Position numbers and translations under genes: made by a program. The notes under the pieces were generated by a model. That model saw nothing but the letters and a program-made list of their open reading frames with translations. It ran no database searches and was not told the DNA's origin. A stretch of 64,000 nucleotides of DNA from Choricystis sp. odSpoLacu1 (lineage: Eukaryota > Chlorophyta > Trebouxiophyceae). Of the stretch, positions 1 to 10,082 are shown one piece after another. Position 1 is the stretch's first letter, and every line of letters starts with the position of its first letter. The stretch is taken from positions 496,001-560,000 of the forward strand of contig OY253656.1 in assembly GCA_958009055.1 (NCBI GenBank). Reading direction: 5' to 3'.

Positions 1-534
1 ACCTCCCAATCCTCCCGCTCGGGAGCCCACACATGTCAACACAGTGTGTCGGGGGGGTCGCGCGTCAGCCGCAAGGCCGCGCCAGACGACAGGGAGGGGT
101 GCACGGGCGGGCCGCGGACGCCTTTTGGCTTTGCCCCCAGCGGCGCCCTCCGCCTCCGCCCCGTGTGCCGTCACACGCCACGACCACCCATCTCATCCCG
201 CCACATGCATCCCTCGACACGCGCACGGCGTGCGCGAGGCGTGAATGAGGGCGTCCGGGGGGGCGCGGGGGCGCACAAAGGGCGGCCTCCGCAACGCAGA
301 GTGGGACAAAGGCCGTGCCCCCCGCGCGCGCTGCCGCCTCCACGCGCCACCGCGATGTCGCGTCGCCGAGACATCTGCTACTCACCCGCTCGCTTGACGG
401 CGGTGGGTCAGCCCAGGAGCGCTTGTGGGAGGCGGGCGGAGGCCCAGCTGCGCGCGTGAATTCCACCACTTGTGTCTGCGTTCCTTTTTTTCTTGCCGCA
501 ACAACTCGCTTCGTTTTTTCCCTGCCTGCTGACG
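1..534. other. Upstream spacer without a supported gene
   Basis: This is a GC-rich stretch before the first recognisable gene. Short overlapping open frames occur on both strands, but none shows a family motif, a convincing splice structure or an organelle/secretory N-terminus. The last 60 bases turn T-rich, as expected for a promoter/5' leader of the gene starting at 535. A terminal exon of a gene lying to the left cannot be excluded. Confidence 0.4.
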
Positions 535-1374
535 ATGCGTTCAACCCTCCCATCCGCCCGCTCGTACCGTCCTGCGTGTCGACCTCTGGCCACACGCCGG
601 TGCCCGCCTCCCGCGGCCGCCAGCGCACGCGCTGACCCACCCCCCCTCCTCACCCTGCCCACCGTGCTCACACTGGCCCGCGTGGCGGCGGTGCCACTGC
701 TGGCGTTTGGTGAGTGTTGTGTGACGGGGAATGTGTGTGTGGAGGGGCGCCAAAGCCGCGAGGATGGATGACTTAAAAGAAGCCGACCCCCTCTTCTCCC
801 CTCAGCCTGGTTCCGCGCCCCCCCAAAGACCGCCCCCCTCATCACCGCCTCCATTTTTGCGGGGGCCTCGGTCACCGACGCCCTGGACGGCGCCCTGGCC
901 CGGGCGTGGGGGGTGTGCACCCCGTTTGGCGCGTTTTTGGATCCTGTTGCCGACAAACTGGCCACGACAACGGCTCTCGTCTTGTTAGCGTCCCGCCCGG
1001 CACTCGCAGGCATCGCGTCTCAACACCCGTGGCTCATCCCAGCCTGCACGGCGGCCGTCGTTGGCCGAGAAATCGCCATGTCAGCACTGCGCGAGTGGGC
1101 GGCGGCAGCCGGCCCGTCGGCACGCGCTGCCGCCGCCGTCTCCCTGGCCGGCAAAGCCAAGACAGCCCTGCAAATGGTGGCCATTGTCGCCCTGCTGGCG
1201 GCCAGCGGGCGGCCGTGCTGCGCGCCCAAGGCGGGGGTGGGGGCTCTGTTTTACGCAGCGTGTGTCTCCGTCGGCACACCCGCCCTCGTCGCGGGCACGC
1301 TGCTGGGGCTGGTGTCGCTGGGGCAGTACTTGGGGGCGCTGTGGCCCTGGTTGAGCGGGGCGAGGAGCGATTGA
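535..1374 (+). CDS. PGP1: CDP-diacylglycerol--glycerol-3-phosphate 3-phosphatidyltransferase (PGP synthase), organellar
   Basis: Makes phosphatidylglycerophosphate from CDP-diacylglycerol and glycerol-3-phosphate, the committed step to phosphatidylglycerol in plastid and mitochondrial membranes. There are two exons, 535-709 and 806-1374, joined in phase 1, giving about 247 aa. The CDP-alcohol phosphatidyltransferase signature D-G-x2-A-R-x8-G-x3-D-x3-D is complete across the start of exon 2 (DALDGALAR then GAFLDPVADK). The first about 33 residues are Arg/Ser/Pro/Ala-rich without acids, like a transit peptide. Several hydrophobic helices follow, as the family requires. The start was chosen because it directly precedes the transit-like stretch. 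The gene converges on the next one with an 83-bp gap. Plastid versus mitochondrial targeting cannot be decided. Confidence 0.9.
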
Positions 1375-1457
1375 GAGTGGGAGAGACAGGGGTGCCTCGC
1401 GTGAAAAACCATCCAAAGCTCGTTTTTTCTTTCTTTCATGGTTCATGCTTCACAACT

Positions 1458-2549
1458 TCACAACGCGTGCGCGCGCCCAGTGCTCACCGCGCCACACAGC
1501 AACGCCTCCCACGCGCTGGCGTCGGTGCCGGGCCCCCTGCCCCCCGCCGACTCGAGCGACAGGGCGGCCCCCTCCGTGCATGTCAGCGCCAGACTCTGCA
1601 CCACCGCCTCTGCGACCGCGATCCGGGACGTCTGCCCATCCAGCACGTCGTCCGACGCCGCCACCACCGCCCTCGCGTCGTCCGCGGTGGCGCGGAGGAG
1701 GGTGTTCAAGTCGTACGAGGTGTAGGGGCCGTCTGTGAGGCGGCCAGGGCGGAGCACCGTCCACGGCAGGCCGGATTCGGTTAAAGCTTGTTCCCCCGCC
1801 GCTTTCGCGGTCAGCACGCCAAACGCGTTCAGAATGGAGTACGGGATGCGGTCGGCCCGGCGCACGCCGGCTGAGGAGACGAGGATGAAGCGACTGAGGG
1901 AGGCGGCGGCCACCGCTGCGGCGATCAAATTTTTGACGCCCACCTCATCCGTCTCCTTGGGGCCGTTGCCCCCCTTCCACCTGCGGGACGGAAACGCGGT
2001 CGTGCCGGTGCAGCACGCGATGGCGGTCACGCCCGCCAGCACGGGCGGCAGGGTGTCCGGGTTGCGTGTGTCGGCTGAGACACACTCCAACCCGGTGGCG
2101 GACGCGCCAAACAGGGAGGCCGCGCGGGCCGGGTCGCGCGTCATGGCGCGCACGCGGTAGCCGCGGTCGAGGAGCTGTGTGGAAAGGGAGGTGAGCGTTC
2201 ATCGTGAAGAACGTTTTGCTGACTTTCATTCCGACCCATGCACACGCACACACTCAATCCACACCCACCTTGGCGGTCACCAGCTGGCCGACGCCGCCGG
2301 TGGCACCGGCGACGAGGACGAGGGCGCCGGGTTCCTGGGTGGGTAAAAAGGGGGGTGATGGGGGGTCGGTCTCTCCCAATTGCCTCCCCAGCCCTCCCCA
2401 CCCTTTTTTCTCCCCCCATCCGATCACAACACAAACAATCAAGCACTTGCCACGGTGCCCGCCCGCGGCGTGACCGCCAACCGCCGCGCGACGCGGCGCG
2501 GACCGGCAAGCGTCGCGATGGGGCCCGTGTGCTGGAGCATGAGCGGCAT
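1458..2549 (-). CDS. Atypical short-chain dehydrogenase/reductase, NAD(P)-binding (TIC62/SDR_a5-like)
   Basis: Three exons on the minus strand: 2549-about 2454, 2334-2269 and 2174-1458, about 292 aa. Exon 2 encodes the Rossmann strand and glycine motif VLVAGATGGVGQ. Exon 3 continues LLDRGYRVRAMTRDP and holds the VSSAGV segment and the GLPWTVLRPG segment typical of plant chloroplast NAD(P)-binding proteins of the At2g37660/TIC62 group. A short Arg-rich N-terminus could target the plastid. The first donor is uncertain: a GTGGCA site at 2453 keeps frame, whereas GTGCTT at 2446 does not. The substrate is unknown; the family includes redox-responsive and NAD(P)H-sensing members. Confidence 0.8.
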
Positions 2550-2810
2550 GTTTTGGCAATGGGGGGCGGTGGGAGGGCGAGTGTCTGTGTGTCTGTGCTA
2601 TGTGACAGGCCCCGTCAAAAGCGCGGTCCACCGTTTGCGAAAAAAAGACGCGAACACGGAAAAGTGCGCTGTCTTGTGTTGAGCGAAACGTTGTTTGCTC
2701 GCTCTTCCCGCCCCCTCTCATAAAAGACTTGAGGTCTTGAAATCAGCATGTCATCAGGATGTGAGCCAAGCGGTTTAAATAAAGAAAACAATGGAACGAA
2801 AAAAAAAAAA

Positions 2811-4118
2811 TCACTCTGTCTTCACCACCGCCACGTTTCCGTCCACCTCCGCCGCCGCGGTTCTGGCAGCTTGGCACGCGCCCTCATCCTCCGCCGACGC
2901 GACCTGGATGGTGGCGTGGCCCAGGCCCACGGCTGCGAGTGCTGCCGTGGCAGCAGCCAGCACCTGCCCACTCGGCCGGGTGCCGTCGTGCGTGACGTGG
3001 GCAGACACGAGGGGGATGCCGGGTTTGAGCTGCCACACGTGCAGGTCGTGCACACAGGCGACGCCCGGGACGGCGGCCAGCGCGGCGTGCACATCCCCGG
3101 GGGAGGTAGCCCCCCCGCCACGCGGCGCCCGCTCCAGCAGGATGTCGGCGACGTCGCGCATGAGGCGGATGGTGGTGAGGATGACGAGGATGGCGAAGAG
3201 GAGGGTCAGGAGTGGGTCCAGGATGGAGAGGTGGGGTTTGGCCCAGATGATGGCACCAGCGACCACCACACCCACCGACTGCACGCAGTCGCCCAGCACG
3301 TGCACAAAGGCGCCGCGCAGGTTGATGTTGGTGTGGTGGCGGTGGGCGTGGGCGTGTGGTGTGGCGGGTGTGTCGGCAGCCGCGTTGGCGCGAGGGCTGT
3401 GGGAGTGCGCCTCCTCGTGGCCGTGGCGCGCGTGCCCGTGTCCCTCGTCATGCCCATGTCCATGCCCGTGCCCGTGGTGGTGGTGGCCGTGGTCCCCCCC
3501 CAGCACGGCCAGCATGACAAAGTTGAAGGCGACCGCCACGATGCCCATGATCGTCATCAACCTCCCATCCACGCCACGTGGATCCTTGATCCGCCCCACC
3601 GCCTCCACCACCAGCACCGTGGTGACGATGTAGGTAATGAGGGTGGAGGCCAGGGCGCCCAGGACTTCGACGCGGTGGTAGCCGAATGTGTGACCTCCAT
3701 TCGCAGATGCGGCTTTGTTTCCAACGCGGGCGGCGACAAGAGCAGTCAACAACCCTGCCGCATCAGACAGCATGTGGGCCGCATCCGACACCACGGCCAG
3801 GGAGTGGGCCAGGGCGCCCCCCGTGAATTCAGCGACGACAAACACGAGGGAGAGGGCCAGAGCGATGGCGAGGCGGCGTTGTGCCGCGCGCGACGCGGGC
3901 GTGGCGGACGTGCCGGCGGCCAGGGTGCAGACAGAGGAGGCGTGGCACGTGTTTTTGGTGGCGGAGGGGGAGCGAGTGGCTGGGTGGGTGTGGCGTGGGT
4001 TGGTTGGTCGGTCGTTTTGATCTGAGGAAGGTGCCGCGCTGTGTGTTCCTCCCCCCCACGCACCTGCTGGCGCCGACTCCTCGTCCGGCCGCTCCGACTT
4101 GCGGAAGAAGGAGCACAT
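2811..4118 (-). CDS. Cation diffusion facilitator, zinc transporter (ZnT/MTP1 type)
   Basis: Proton-coupled zinc efflux or sequestration transporter of a vacuole or Golgi-type membrane. Exons are 4118-4064 and 3979-2811; the 84-bp intron is a multiple of three and reads open, so splicing rests on its GTGCGT donor and CCACCCAG acceptor. The protein is about 407 aa with six predicted membrane helices. The metal-site signatures are visible: HSLAVVSDAAHMLSD in TM2 and GAFVHVLGDCVQS in TM5, each giving the HxxxD zinc-binding pair. Between TM4 and TM5 is the expected His-rich loop, here with about 20 His in 45 residues. The C-terminal cytosolic domain (VHDLHVWQLKPG) is intact. It is head-to-head with the next gene, 114 bp between starts. 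Confidence 0.93.
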   Translation of the reverse strand: MCSFFRKSERPDEESAPAGAWGGGTHSAAPSSDQNDRPTNPRHTHPATRSPSATKNTCHASSVCTLAAGTSATPASRAAQRRLAIALALSLVFVVAEFTGGALAHSLAVVSDAAHMLSDAAGLLTALVAARVGNKAASANGGHTFGYHRVEVLGALASTLITYIVTTVLVVEAVGRIKDPRGVDGRLMTIMGIVAVAFNFVMLAVLGGDHGHHHHGHGHGHGHDEGHGHARHGHEEAHSHSPRANAAADTPATPHAHAHRHHTNINLRGAFVHVLGDCVQSVGVVVAGAIIWAKPHLSILDPLLTLLFAILVILTTIRLMRDVADILLERAPRGGGATSPGDVHAALAAVPGVACVHDLHVWQLKPGIPLVSAHVTHDGTRPSGQVLAAATAALAAVGLGHATIQVASAEDEGACQAARTAAAEVDGNVAVVKTE

Positions 4119-4232
4119 TGGGCGGATGTGTGTGGGCGTGTGTGTGTGCGCCAGCGCGCGAGGGAGGGGTACACACGCGCCGAAACGAAGAATTCGGTCT
4201 GTGCCCGTCGACCACACACTTCACGCGTCGGC

Positions 4233-4883
4233 ATGCTCCTCTTTCTCACCCTAGCCGTGTCCGCCGCCACCGCGTCATCGGCAGCCTCACACCCACCCAG
4301 CGTGCTGGCCGCGTCCGGCACGCGCCTTCCCTCACCGCCCAAGCCCCCCCCGCTTACCGAATGGCCCCCCGTTTTTCACGCAGTGCTCGTGTCGGAGGGT
4401 GATCCACGGCCACAGGACACCAGCGATGGTGGTGACGCTCCACCTGCCGCAGGTGGCGCCATCGTCGACCTGTACTACGACTGGCCGCGCCAGCGCAACG
4501 CCAACATTGTGAGGCTCCGCCTGTCAAATGCAACGCTGCACGACATCGAATGGGGCAACAAGACGTCTTTTTACTGGACGACGGAGGAGGGGAAAGTTGG
4601 TGTGACGGCCTGCAAAACCATCACGTTTCCGGTGGGATTGCTGCCGCCCGACTGGTTGAAAGGCGCGGACTACAGGGGGCGGTTTTCGTTCGACGGCGTG
4701 CCGTGCGACCTGTGGACAAAACAATCGTTTGTCGAATACTGTGCCCGCGTGGGGGATGGTGTCCCCGTGCAGTGGAGGTTCACGGCCGAAGTTGGACTCA
4801 TGCACATGCGCGTGTTTCGGTGGGAGGTGGGGGGGGAGGGTGGGGATGACGTGTGGCAGGCGCCGGGGGCGTGTTTTGGGTGA
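4233..4883 (+). CDS. Secreted protein of the plant At4g14100-like family
   Basis: A single-exon protein of about 216 aa with an N-terminal signal peptide (MLLFLTLAVSAATASSA). The body carries the conserved plan of the plant At4g14100 family: WPPVFHAVLV, then VDLYYDWPRQRNANIV, an IEWGNKTSFYW segment, LPPDWLKGADY, CDLW and a terminal WQAPGACF. Arabidopsis entries call it a possible glycosyl-transferring protein, but no catalytic role is established as far as I know. Four Cys suit a secretory-pathway disulphide protein. The stop follows the conserved C-terminal CF immediately, so no further exon is needed. Confidence 0.82.
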   Translation: MLLFLTLAVSAATASSAASHPPSVLAASGTRLPSPPKPPPLTEWPPVFHAVLVSEGDPRPQDTSDGGDAPPAAGGAIVDLYYDWPRQRNANIVRLRLSNATLHDIEWGNKTSFYWTTEEGKVGVTACKTITFPVGLLPPDWLKGADYRGRFSFDGVPCDLWTKQSFVEYCARVGDGVPVQWRFTAEVGLMHMRVFRWEVGGEGGDDVWQAPGACFG

Positions 4884-5025
4884 AGCGTTTTTTTGTGTGG
4901 TCCGGTTCACCAAGAAATCTCACCCCCACCCGTGAACACTGTCGGCGCACCCCACCCCGTGACCTCGCCGGCAGTGTCAAGCACAGCATCACCCCGGAAC
5001 GCGCCGCCTTCGCCCACCTTTGACG

Positions 5026-5636
5026 TCACCGCCCTGCCGCACCCGCCGCAGCACGCGGTCGCACGATGCGGCTGCCGTCCGGCTGGGTGACACAGCGCGG
5101 GCCGATCCAGCGCGCGCGCGTCGGGTACCGGCCTTTCCTGGACGACATCCCCAGCGCCTCCCGCACTCGCTCGTCGGCCGCAGCGGTCTCAAAGTTGTCA
5201 AAGACACCAAAACTGGGGCGCGACTGGTCGCCAAGGGGCGGGGTCGGGGGCACCGGGCTGCGGCACGTCCGCTCGCACACCCACCCACGGGGCGTTGGTG
5301 TGCCCCTGGTCGCGCCAAGCGCGCGCCGCAACTCGAAGGTGCAGCTTCGGGTTGCAACCAGTGAACCACACTTTATGCAGCAAGCCAACGCGTGTGCAGC
5401 CGATTCGAGCGGGAGGCGGTGGCCTGGGCACGCGCCGTCCGTCGCCTCGGGCGCACACGCCGAGCACAGCGTCCGGCGGCTGGGCACCCGGCACCTCGCG
5501 CAGGCCGATGTAGGCCGATGTAGCGCGGCTTCACATCTTTGCCGTTCATCCTGGCGTGCTCCAGCCCCAGCAGCGCGAGCGTCAGGTTGTGCGTGATGGC
5601 TTCGTCGATGGTGGTGAAGGCCGCGTGCGTGGCCAT
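5026..5636 (-). pseudogene. Unrecognised gene, reading frame disrupted by a 10-bp tandem duplication
   Basis: A minus-strand start at 5636 opens a convincing N-terminus (MATHAAFTTIDEAITH, then LALLGLEHARMNGKDVKPRY). At 5502-5521 a 10-bp unit (aggccgatgt) occurs twice, side by side. With both copies the frame runs into a stop soon after; with one copy it stays open to a CNPKLHLRVAARAW segment. The last part (FGVFDNFETAAADERVREAL to a stop at 5026) is in the third frame and could be joined by a roughly 76-bp GT-AG intron near 5275-5200. Codon composition suits coding in all three parts. No family was recognised. It may be a pseudogene, a misassembly or a gene with unusual splicing. Confidence 0.4.
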
Positions 5637-5998
5637 CGTGGTGGTGGGGGGCGGGTTTGAAGGTGCAGGCGTGTGTGTGAGGGGTCGGGCAGGCTGGGTG
5701 GCAGGCGGGTGGGGTGGGTGGGGGTGCAAACCCGGGGCGGGTGGGAGAGAGGAAGAGAGAAAACGCGAGCGAAGAGTGAGTGGGCGCGAATATAAAACTT
5801 CGTTTCTTTTTTCGTGGTCGCATCACACAACGCTGTGTGACACGCACACCACCCTCGGCACACAGGCACACAGACTGCCTGACACCCCTGCCGCTACCCC
5901 CCCAAACGCCGCGCGGCGCGAGCGTGCCCCACCCCCTAGACGCACGCGCGTCAATCCTCTCACCCTCCCTCTCCTCCGTCCGCGCGCGCCTGCCTCCG
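5637..5998. promoter_or_regulatory. Divergent promoter spacer
   Basis: 361 bp between the minus-strand start at 5636 and the plus-strand start at 5999. It contains an A/T-rich island around 5788-5815 with a TATA-like element (tataaaac at about 5791), which could serve the plus-strand seven-TM gene or act in either direction. The rest is C-rich leader sequence. No other gene is supported here. Confidence 0.4.
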
Positions 5999-7512
5999 AT
6001 GCGCGCCCACCTGCTGACCGCAACCCTGCTGGCGCTGGCCGCGGCCTCCGTCCGCGGCGTGACGCACGAGGTGCCCGTGGCGCGCGAAGCGCGCGCGCTG
6101 ATTACCGTGGTCCCAGACTTCAAGTGCGTTTAGGGTTTGTGTGTGTGTGTGTGTGGTGGGAGTGCCTGTACTGCGAGAGGTGTGGCAGGGTGCCGAGGGA
6201 GAGAGGCGGCGGTGGTCGCGTGCGGGGGGAGGCAAAAATTTGGAATGGCGCAGACCTCCAAACTCACCCCAACACAAAACCCACCACACCCACCCACACC
6301 AGCTTTGGCAACGATGGCTACATCGACCTTGAAGTCACCAACTGGGAGTACTGGCACAAGAAGGGAGGGGACGGCATCGACCTGCAGCGCGTCGCTTTCG
6401 TGGCAGTCGAGCGGCGCGACGCGGCCGCCGCGGCCGCGGCCGCCGCCGCGGGCGGCTGCCCCCTCGACACCGCGGGCGTGGTGCGGCTGCTGGATTTCGA
6501 GGCTGTCGACTACAACCGGCGGGAAGGCTTCAATGCCACGTTTTTTAATGGGCGGCTTTTAGAGCTTGTCCCCCGCTACTCGGGGGGCGGCGCGTGGTCC
6601 CTCCTCTACGTCAACTGTGAAGCCGGCCTCGCCGTCACCTCCTTCCTGGTGAGGGCGTCCCTCTACTCCGTGCTGCCTGGCGGCGTCAAAGACTACCTGC
6701 CCGCGGGGGAGGGCGCCCTCCCAGGTGTGTACGTCACCGCCTGCGCCGCCACACTCACCGGCATCGCCGCCTGGCTCGCCCTCCTGCTGCGCCGCCGCCG
6801 CCACGCGCACCCGGTGCACGGCCTGCTGGCTGCCGCGGCGGGGCTGCACGCGGCCGCGCTGGGGGCGGCCCACGTGGCCGCGTCGCGTACGCGCTCGGCC
6901 GGCGCCGCCCCCGGGTGGTCCGGCGGCGCGGCCGCCCTGGGCGCCCTCGCCGCCGTGGCTCCGTTGGGCGTGGCGGCCCTGCTGGCGGGGGGTTGGTCGG
7001 CGGCGGCGCCCTTGTTGCCGCCGCGGGAGCGTGGCCTGGCAGCCGTCGCCCTGCCCCTGCAAGCGGGCGCGTCCCTCGGCCTGGCCGCCATGGCTGCCCT
7101 CGCCCCGGGCGCCCCCTCCACCGGCGCCACCGCAGCCGTCCTGCATGCCGCGGGTGGAGGCGCCGCCTTTGCAGTCCTGCTCGCCGTCGCGCGCGCGGGC
7201 GCGCAGGCCGCGTCGGCCGCGCGCCTCGACGCCAAAGCCGGCCGCGTCGCCACCGGCCTCACCATCTTCAGACGCTTCTACCTGGCGGCTGCCATCAACG
7301 CGTACGCGGTGACGGCTGCGGTGGCGGCGTTGAGGGGGGTCCTCCCCCCCCGCCTCGCGTGGGCGCCCACTGCGGCAGTCCAGGTCGGGTGGCTCGCGTT
7401 CTATGCCACCGCCGCCTCCATCTTTGCGCCTGGGTGTGAGTATGTGCCCCTGGTGCGCCGGGATGGGGGGCGGAGGCGGGAGGCCGAGATGGCGCGCACG
7501 AGGAGCAGTTAG
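5999..7512 (+). CDS. Lung seven-transmembrane receptor-like protein (GOST family, GPR107/CAND7 type)
   Basis: Exons 5999-6123 and 6303-7512, about 444 aa. Order: signal peptide (MRAHLLTATLLALAAASVRG), a lumenal domain with the FNFGNDGYIDLEV strand, and a Cys pair (GGCPLD and YVNCEA). Seven hydrophobic segments follow from about residue 190, ending in a short basic tail. This is the plan of GOST proteins (GPR107/108, TMEM87, plant CAND6/7), which act in Golgi/endosomal trafficking. The lumenal domain carries a ten-residue alanine run coded by GC-only codons. The intron begins with a (TG)n tract. The product ends in TAG followed by A/T-rich sequence. Confidence 0.85.
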
Positions 7513-7673
7513 AGAGAGGTGGTTGAAAAGAAAAAAACTATAAAAAAATCAGTTTCTATTATTTTCATGATCGGAGGAGAAAAAAAACGCGTTGAAAAAC
7601 ACACACACACTCTGTGAACGGCTTACACGCCCTGCTTTTGATCAACCCATTCTAAACCACACACTCTCACATT
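7513..7673. other. Convergent 3' spacer
   Basis: 161 bp of A/T-rich sequence with several A runs lie between two convergent genes. It probably holds both polyadenylation regions. No gene is visible. Confidence 0.5.
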
Positions 7674-9951
7674 TCACTTGGGCGCCGCGGCCAGCAGGTC
7701 GCCCAGGCCGAATGGATCGTCGACCGCCGCGGTGGACGCGGGCGCAGTGCTGCTGCCGCCACCACCACCACCATCACCACCCAAAAGATCGGCCAGCGGG
7801 TCCAGGCCGACGGATGGCGACGGCCCACCCCCAGCCAGCATGCGAAACGGGTCGGAGGCTGCAGCCGCCGCAGACGCGGGGCGGGGTGCACCATCACCCC
7901 CCCCGCCCTCCAGTTCAGCCAGCAACGCGGACGCTTCATCCGCCCCCAGAATGTCGTCCACCAGCAGCAGCCCCCCGTCCACGGGGGCGGGGGAGGGCGG
8001 GGTGACGAGGGCGTGGGGGTCGGGGTGGGCGTCGTCGGCGTGGGTGGCGCCCCCGCCGCCACTCACAACAAAAGTCGCTGCCGGCGCCCGCGCCAGCACG
8101 GACAGCGTGTCGAACTCGGCGAACAGGGCGTCCGCCACCGCCGCATCCGCGGACGCAGCGTCGGGGGGGGGTGGGGCGGCAGCCAGGACTGCGGCGGCAG
8201 CATCCGACGCGAGCAGCCGCGAATACACGCGCCCCCTGTCCCTCACATCTGCGTCGCCATCCACCGACGCAGCCGCCAGCACCGTCTTGAGCAACGGCCC
8301 CGCCTCGGGGGGGCGCATCACAAATAGGCGGGCGGCGGCGCGCAGCAGGGCGAGGCGCACGCCGCGTGGTTGGTCGGACCAGTTGTCTGCTAAAGGAGCA
8401 AGCGAATAAGGCGCGTCAGGCGCGTCCGCGCCCGCCTCCCCCAGCAACCACACCAGGGCGGCCCGCCCCGCCGGGTCGGCCAGGGCGGCGGGGGCGAGGC
8501 CGGCGGCGTCCATGGCGGCCGCGACGGCAGGGGCGGCGTCGGGGGACCAACGCACGAGCGCGGCCGCCTGCACCACCGCCTCAGCCAGCACGCCGCTGCC
8601 GCCCCCACTGGCGTCGGCATGGGTGTCCAACAGGCCGACGAGTCTGTCCGCCACGCCGGGCGCCCCGGGGACGGCGGCCGCGACGTCGCCGAGCGCGGCG
8701 ACCGCGGCACGCGCGCGCGGCGCGTCGGGGGCAGCTGCTAAAGCCGTCAACTCGTCCGCGATGTCGTGCACATTGGACTCGTCCGCCACCGTGACCAGCA
8801 GGGCCAGCTTGGCGTCGGCCACGTAGGCGGGGTCTGAGGGGAGGGGGTAGAGGAGGGGGGCGGCGTCCGCAAAGAGGGAGGGGGCACGATCCGCTAAAAC
8901 ACGCAGGTGCGCCAGAGCCACCGCCGCGATCTCGGGCCGGTCCCCACCCGACGCCAGCGTGAGCAGCGGGTCCTTGATCCTGTCCAGCAGCGCTTGGTGG
9001 GTGGCGGGCATGGCCAGGGTGGCGTGGAGGAGCAGCTTCGCGGCGGCCAGCGCGACCGCGGCGTTCGTCACGCTCAACCGGTCGTCCAACGCGTTGAGCA
9101 GGGCGTACACCTCGCCCTCGTCTTTGGGGGCAAACCCGCAGGCGACGTCCATGACGAGGCACTGGCCCCAGTCCGCGAAACCGCGCACACGGTTGAGGAG
9201 GGGGATGACCATCGCGCGCGACGCGGGGGGCAGCGCCCCCGCCGACCGCAGCACGGCCAGGGCGGCCGCCACGACGCCGGCATCGGGGTCGGTCTCCACG
9301 GCGTGTGTGAGCGCCGGCAGCCAGCCCGCGCGGGAGACGGCGGCAGGGTCTGTGTGCCACACCTTGAGCACCCCCGCGACCGCCGCGCGCCGCACGTGCG
9401 GGTGAGCATCCTGCAGCCCGGCACTGACCGGGCCCGCCGCGTGCTCCACCAGGTTGGGCAGCCTCAGCGCGGTCAGCGTGCGCAGGGCGGCGGCGCGCAG
9501 GGCGGGGTCGGCGTTGGTGGTGTCCTTGGTTAACAGGTTGATCGTCAACAGCGTCAAATCAGGGGCCGCACGGGCGTAGGTGGCGACGTACCAATAGAGC
9601 ATCTTTTTGAGGAGGACATCGTCGGCGCAGGGGGCGGCGGCGGCGACGACCTGGGGGAGGTGGGGAGGGTTGATGGGAGGGTGATGCGCGCGTTTTTTTT
9701 TTTTTTTGCCTCCCCGCCGCCGCCTGTCGCACCTCCTCCTCCTCCCACCTCTTTCTACACACAACCAACCCTCTCACCTGCATGAACACGCTGGATAGTT
9801 CGATGCCGACGGTGGTGTAGTGCACGATTTTTTTAAACAGGTCGCGCGCTGCGGCGCGGCCGGCGGGGCCGCCGCCGCCGGGGGCGGTGAGGGCATTCAG
9901 CGCCGCGCGCACTTCAGCAACCTCGCCCCGGGCGCGCTCGCCGCGCGCCAT
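7674..9951 (-). CDS. AP4B1: AP-4 adaptor complex beta subunit, apparently lacking the C-terminal ear
   Basis: Large subunit of the AP-4 trans-Golgi coat. Exons 9951-9778 and 9650-7674 join in phase 0, about 716 aa. The trunk is a HEAT-repeat solenoid with landmark blocks shared with plant and animal AP-4 beta: VHYTTVGIELSSVFMQ, LLTINLLTKDTT, LRLPNLVEH, DWGQCLVMDV, LLDRIKDPLLTL and DNWSDQPRGVRL. After the EFDTLSVL segment the chain becomes an Ala/Gly/Asp/Pro hinge with DPF-type motifs (DDPFGLGDLL) and stops. No appendage (ear) domain is visible, although the plant homologue is longer. It is head-to-head with the next gene, 131 bp between starts. Confidence 0.9.
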
Positions 9952-10082
9952 TTTTTTGGCTTGATGGGTGAAAAAAAGGAAACGATTGTGCGTCCAGTCT
10001 CGAAAAAAAAACACTTTTCGTCGAGAAACAAAAACTCGGGCTCTGCTCCCGCCAGCCGCAGTGCCGTGCGCATTGGCACCCA

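Noticed and set aside
65..640. Long minus-strand open frame at the left edge
   Set aside because: Its composition is explained by high GC, it lacks any motif and it overlaps the first exon of the PGP synthase gene in antisense.
3361..3490. GTG/CAC-rich repeat suspected to be a CRISPR or satellite array
   Set aside because: It is the coding sequence of the His-rich loop of the zinc transporter, with no regular spacer structure.
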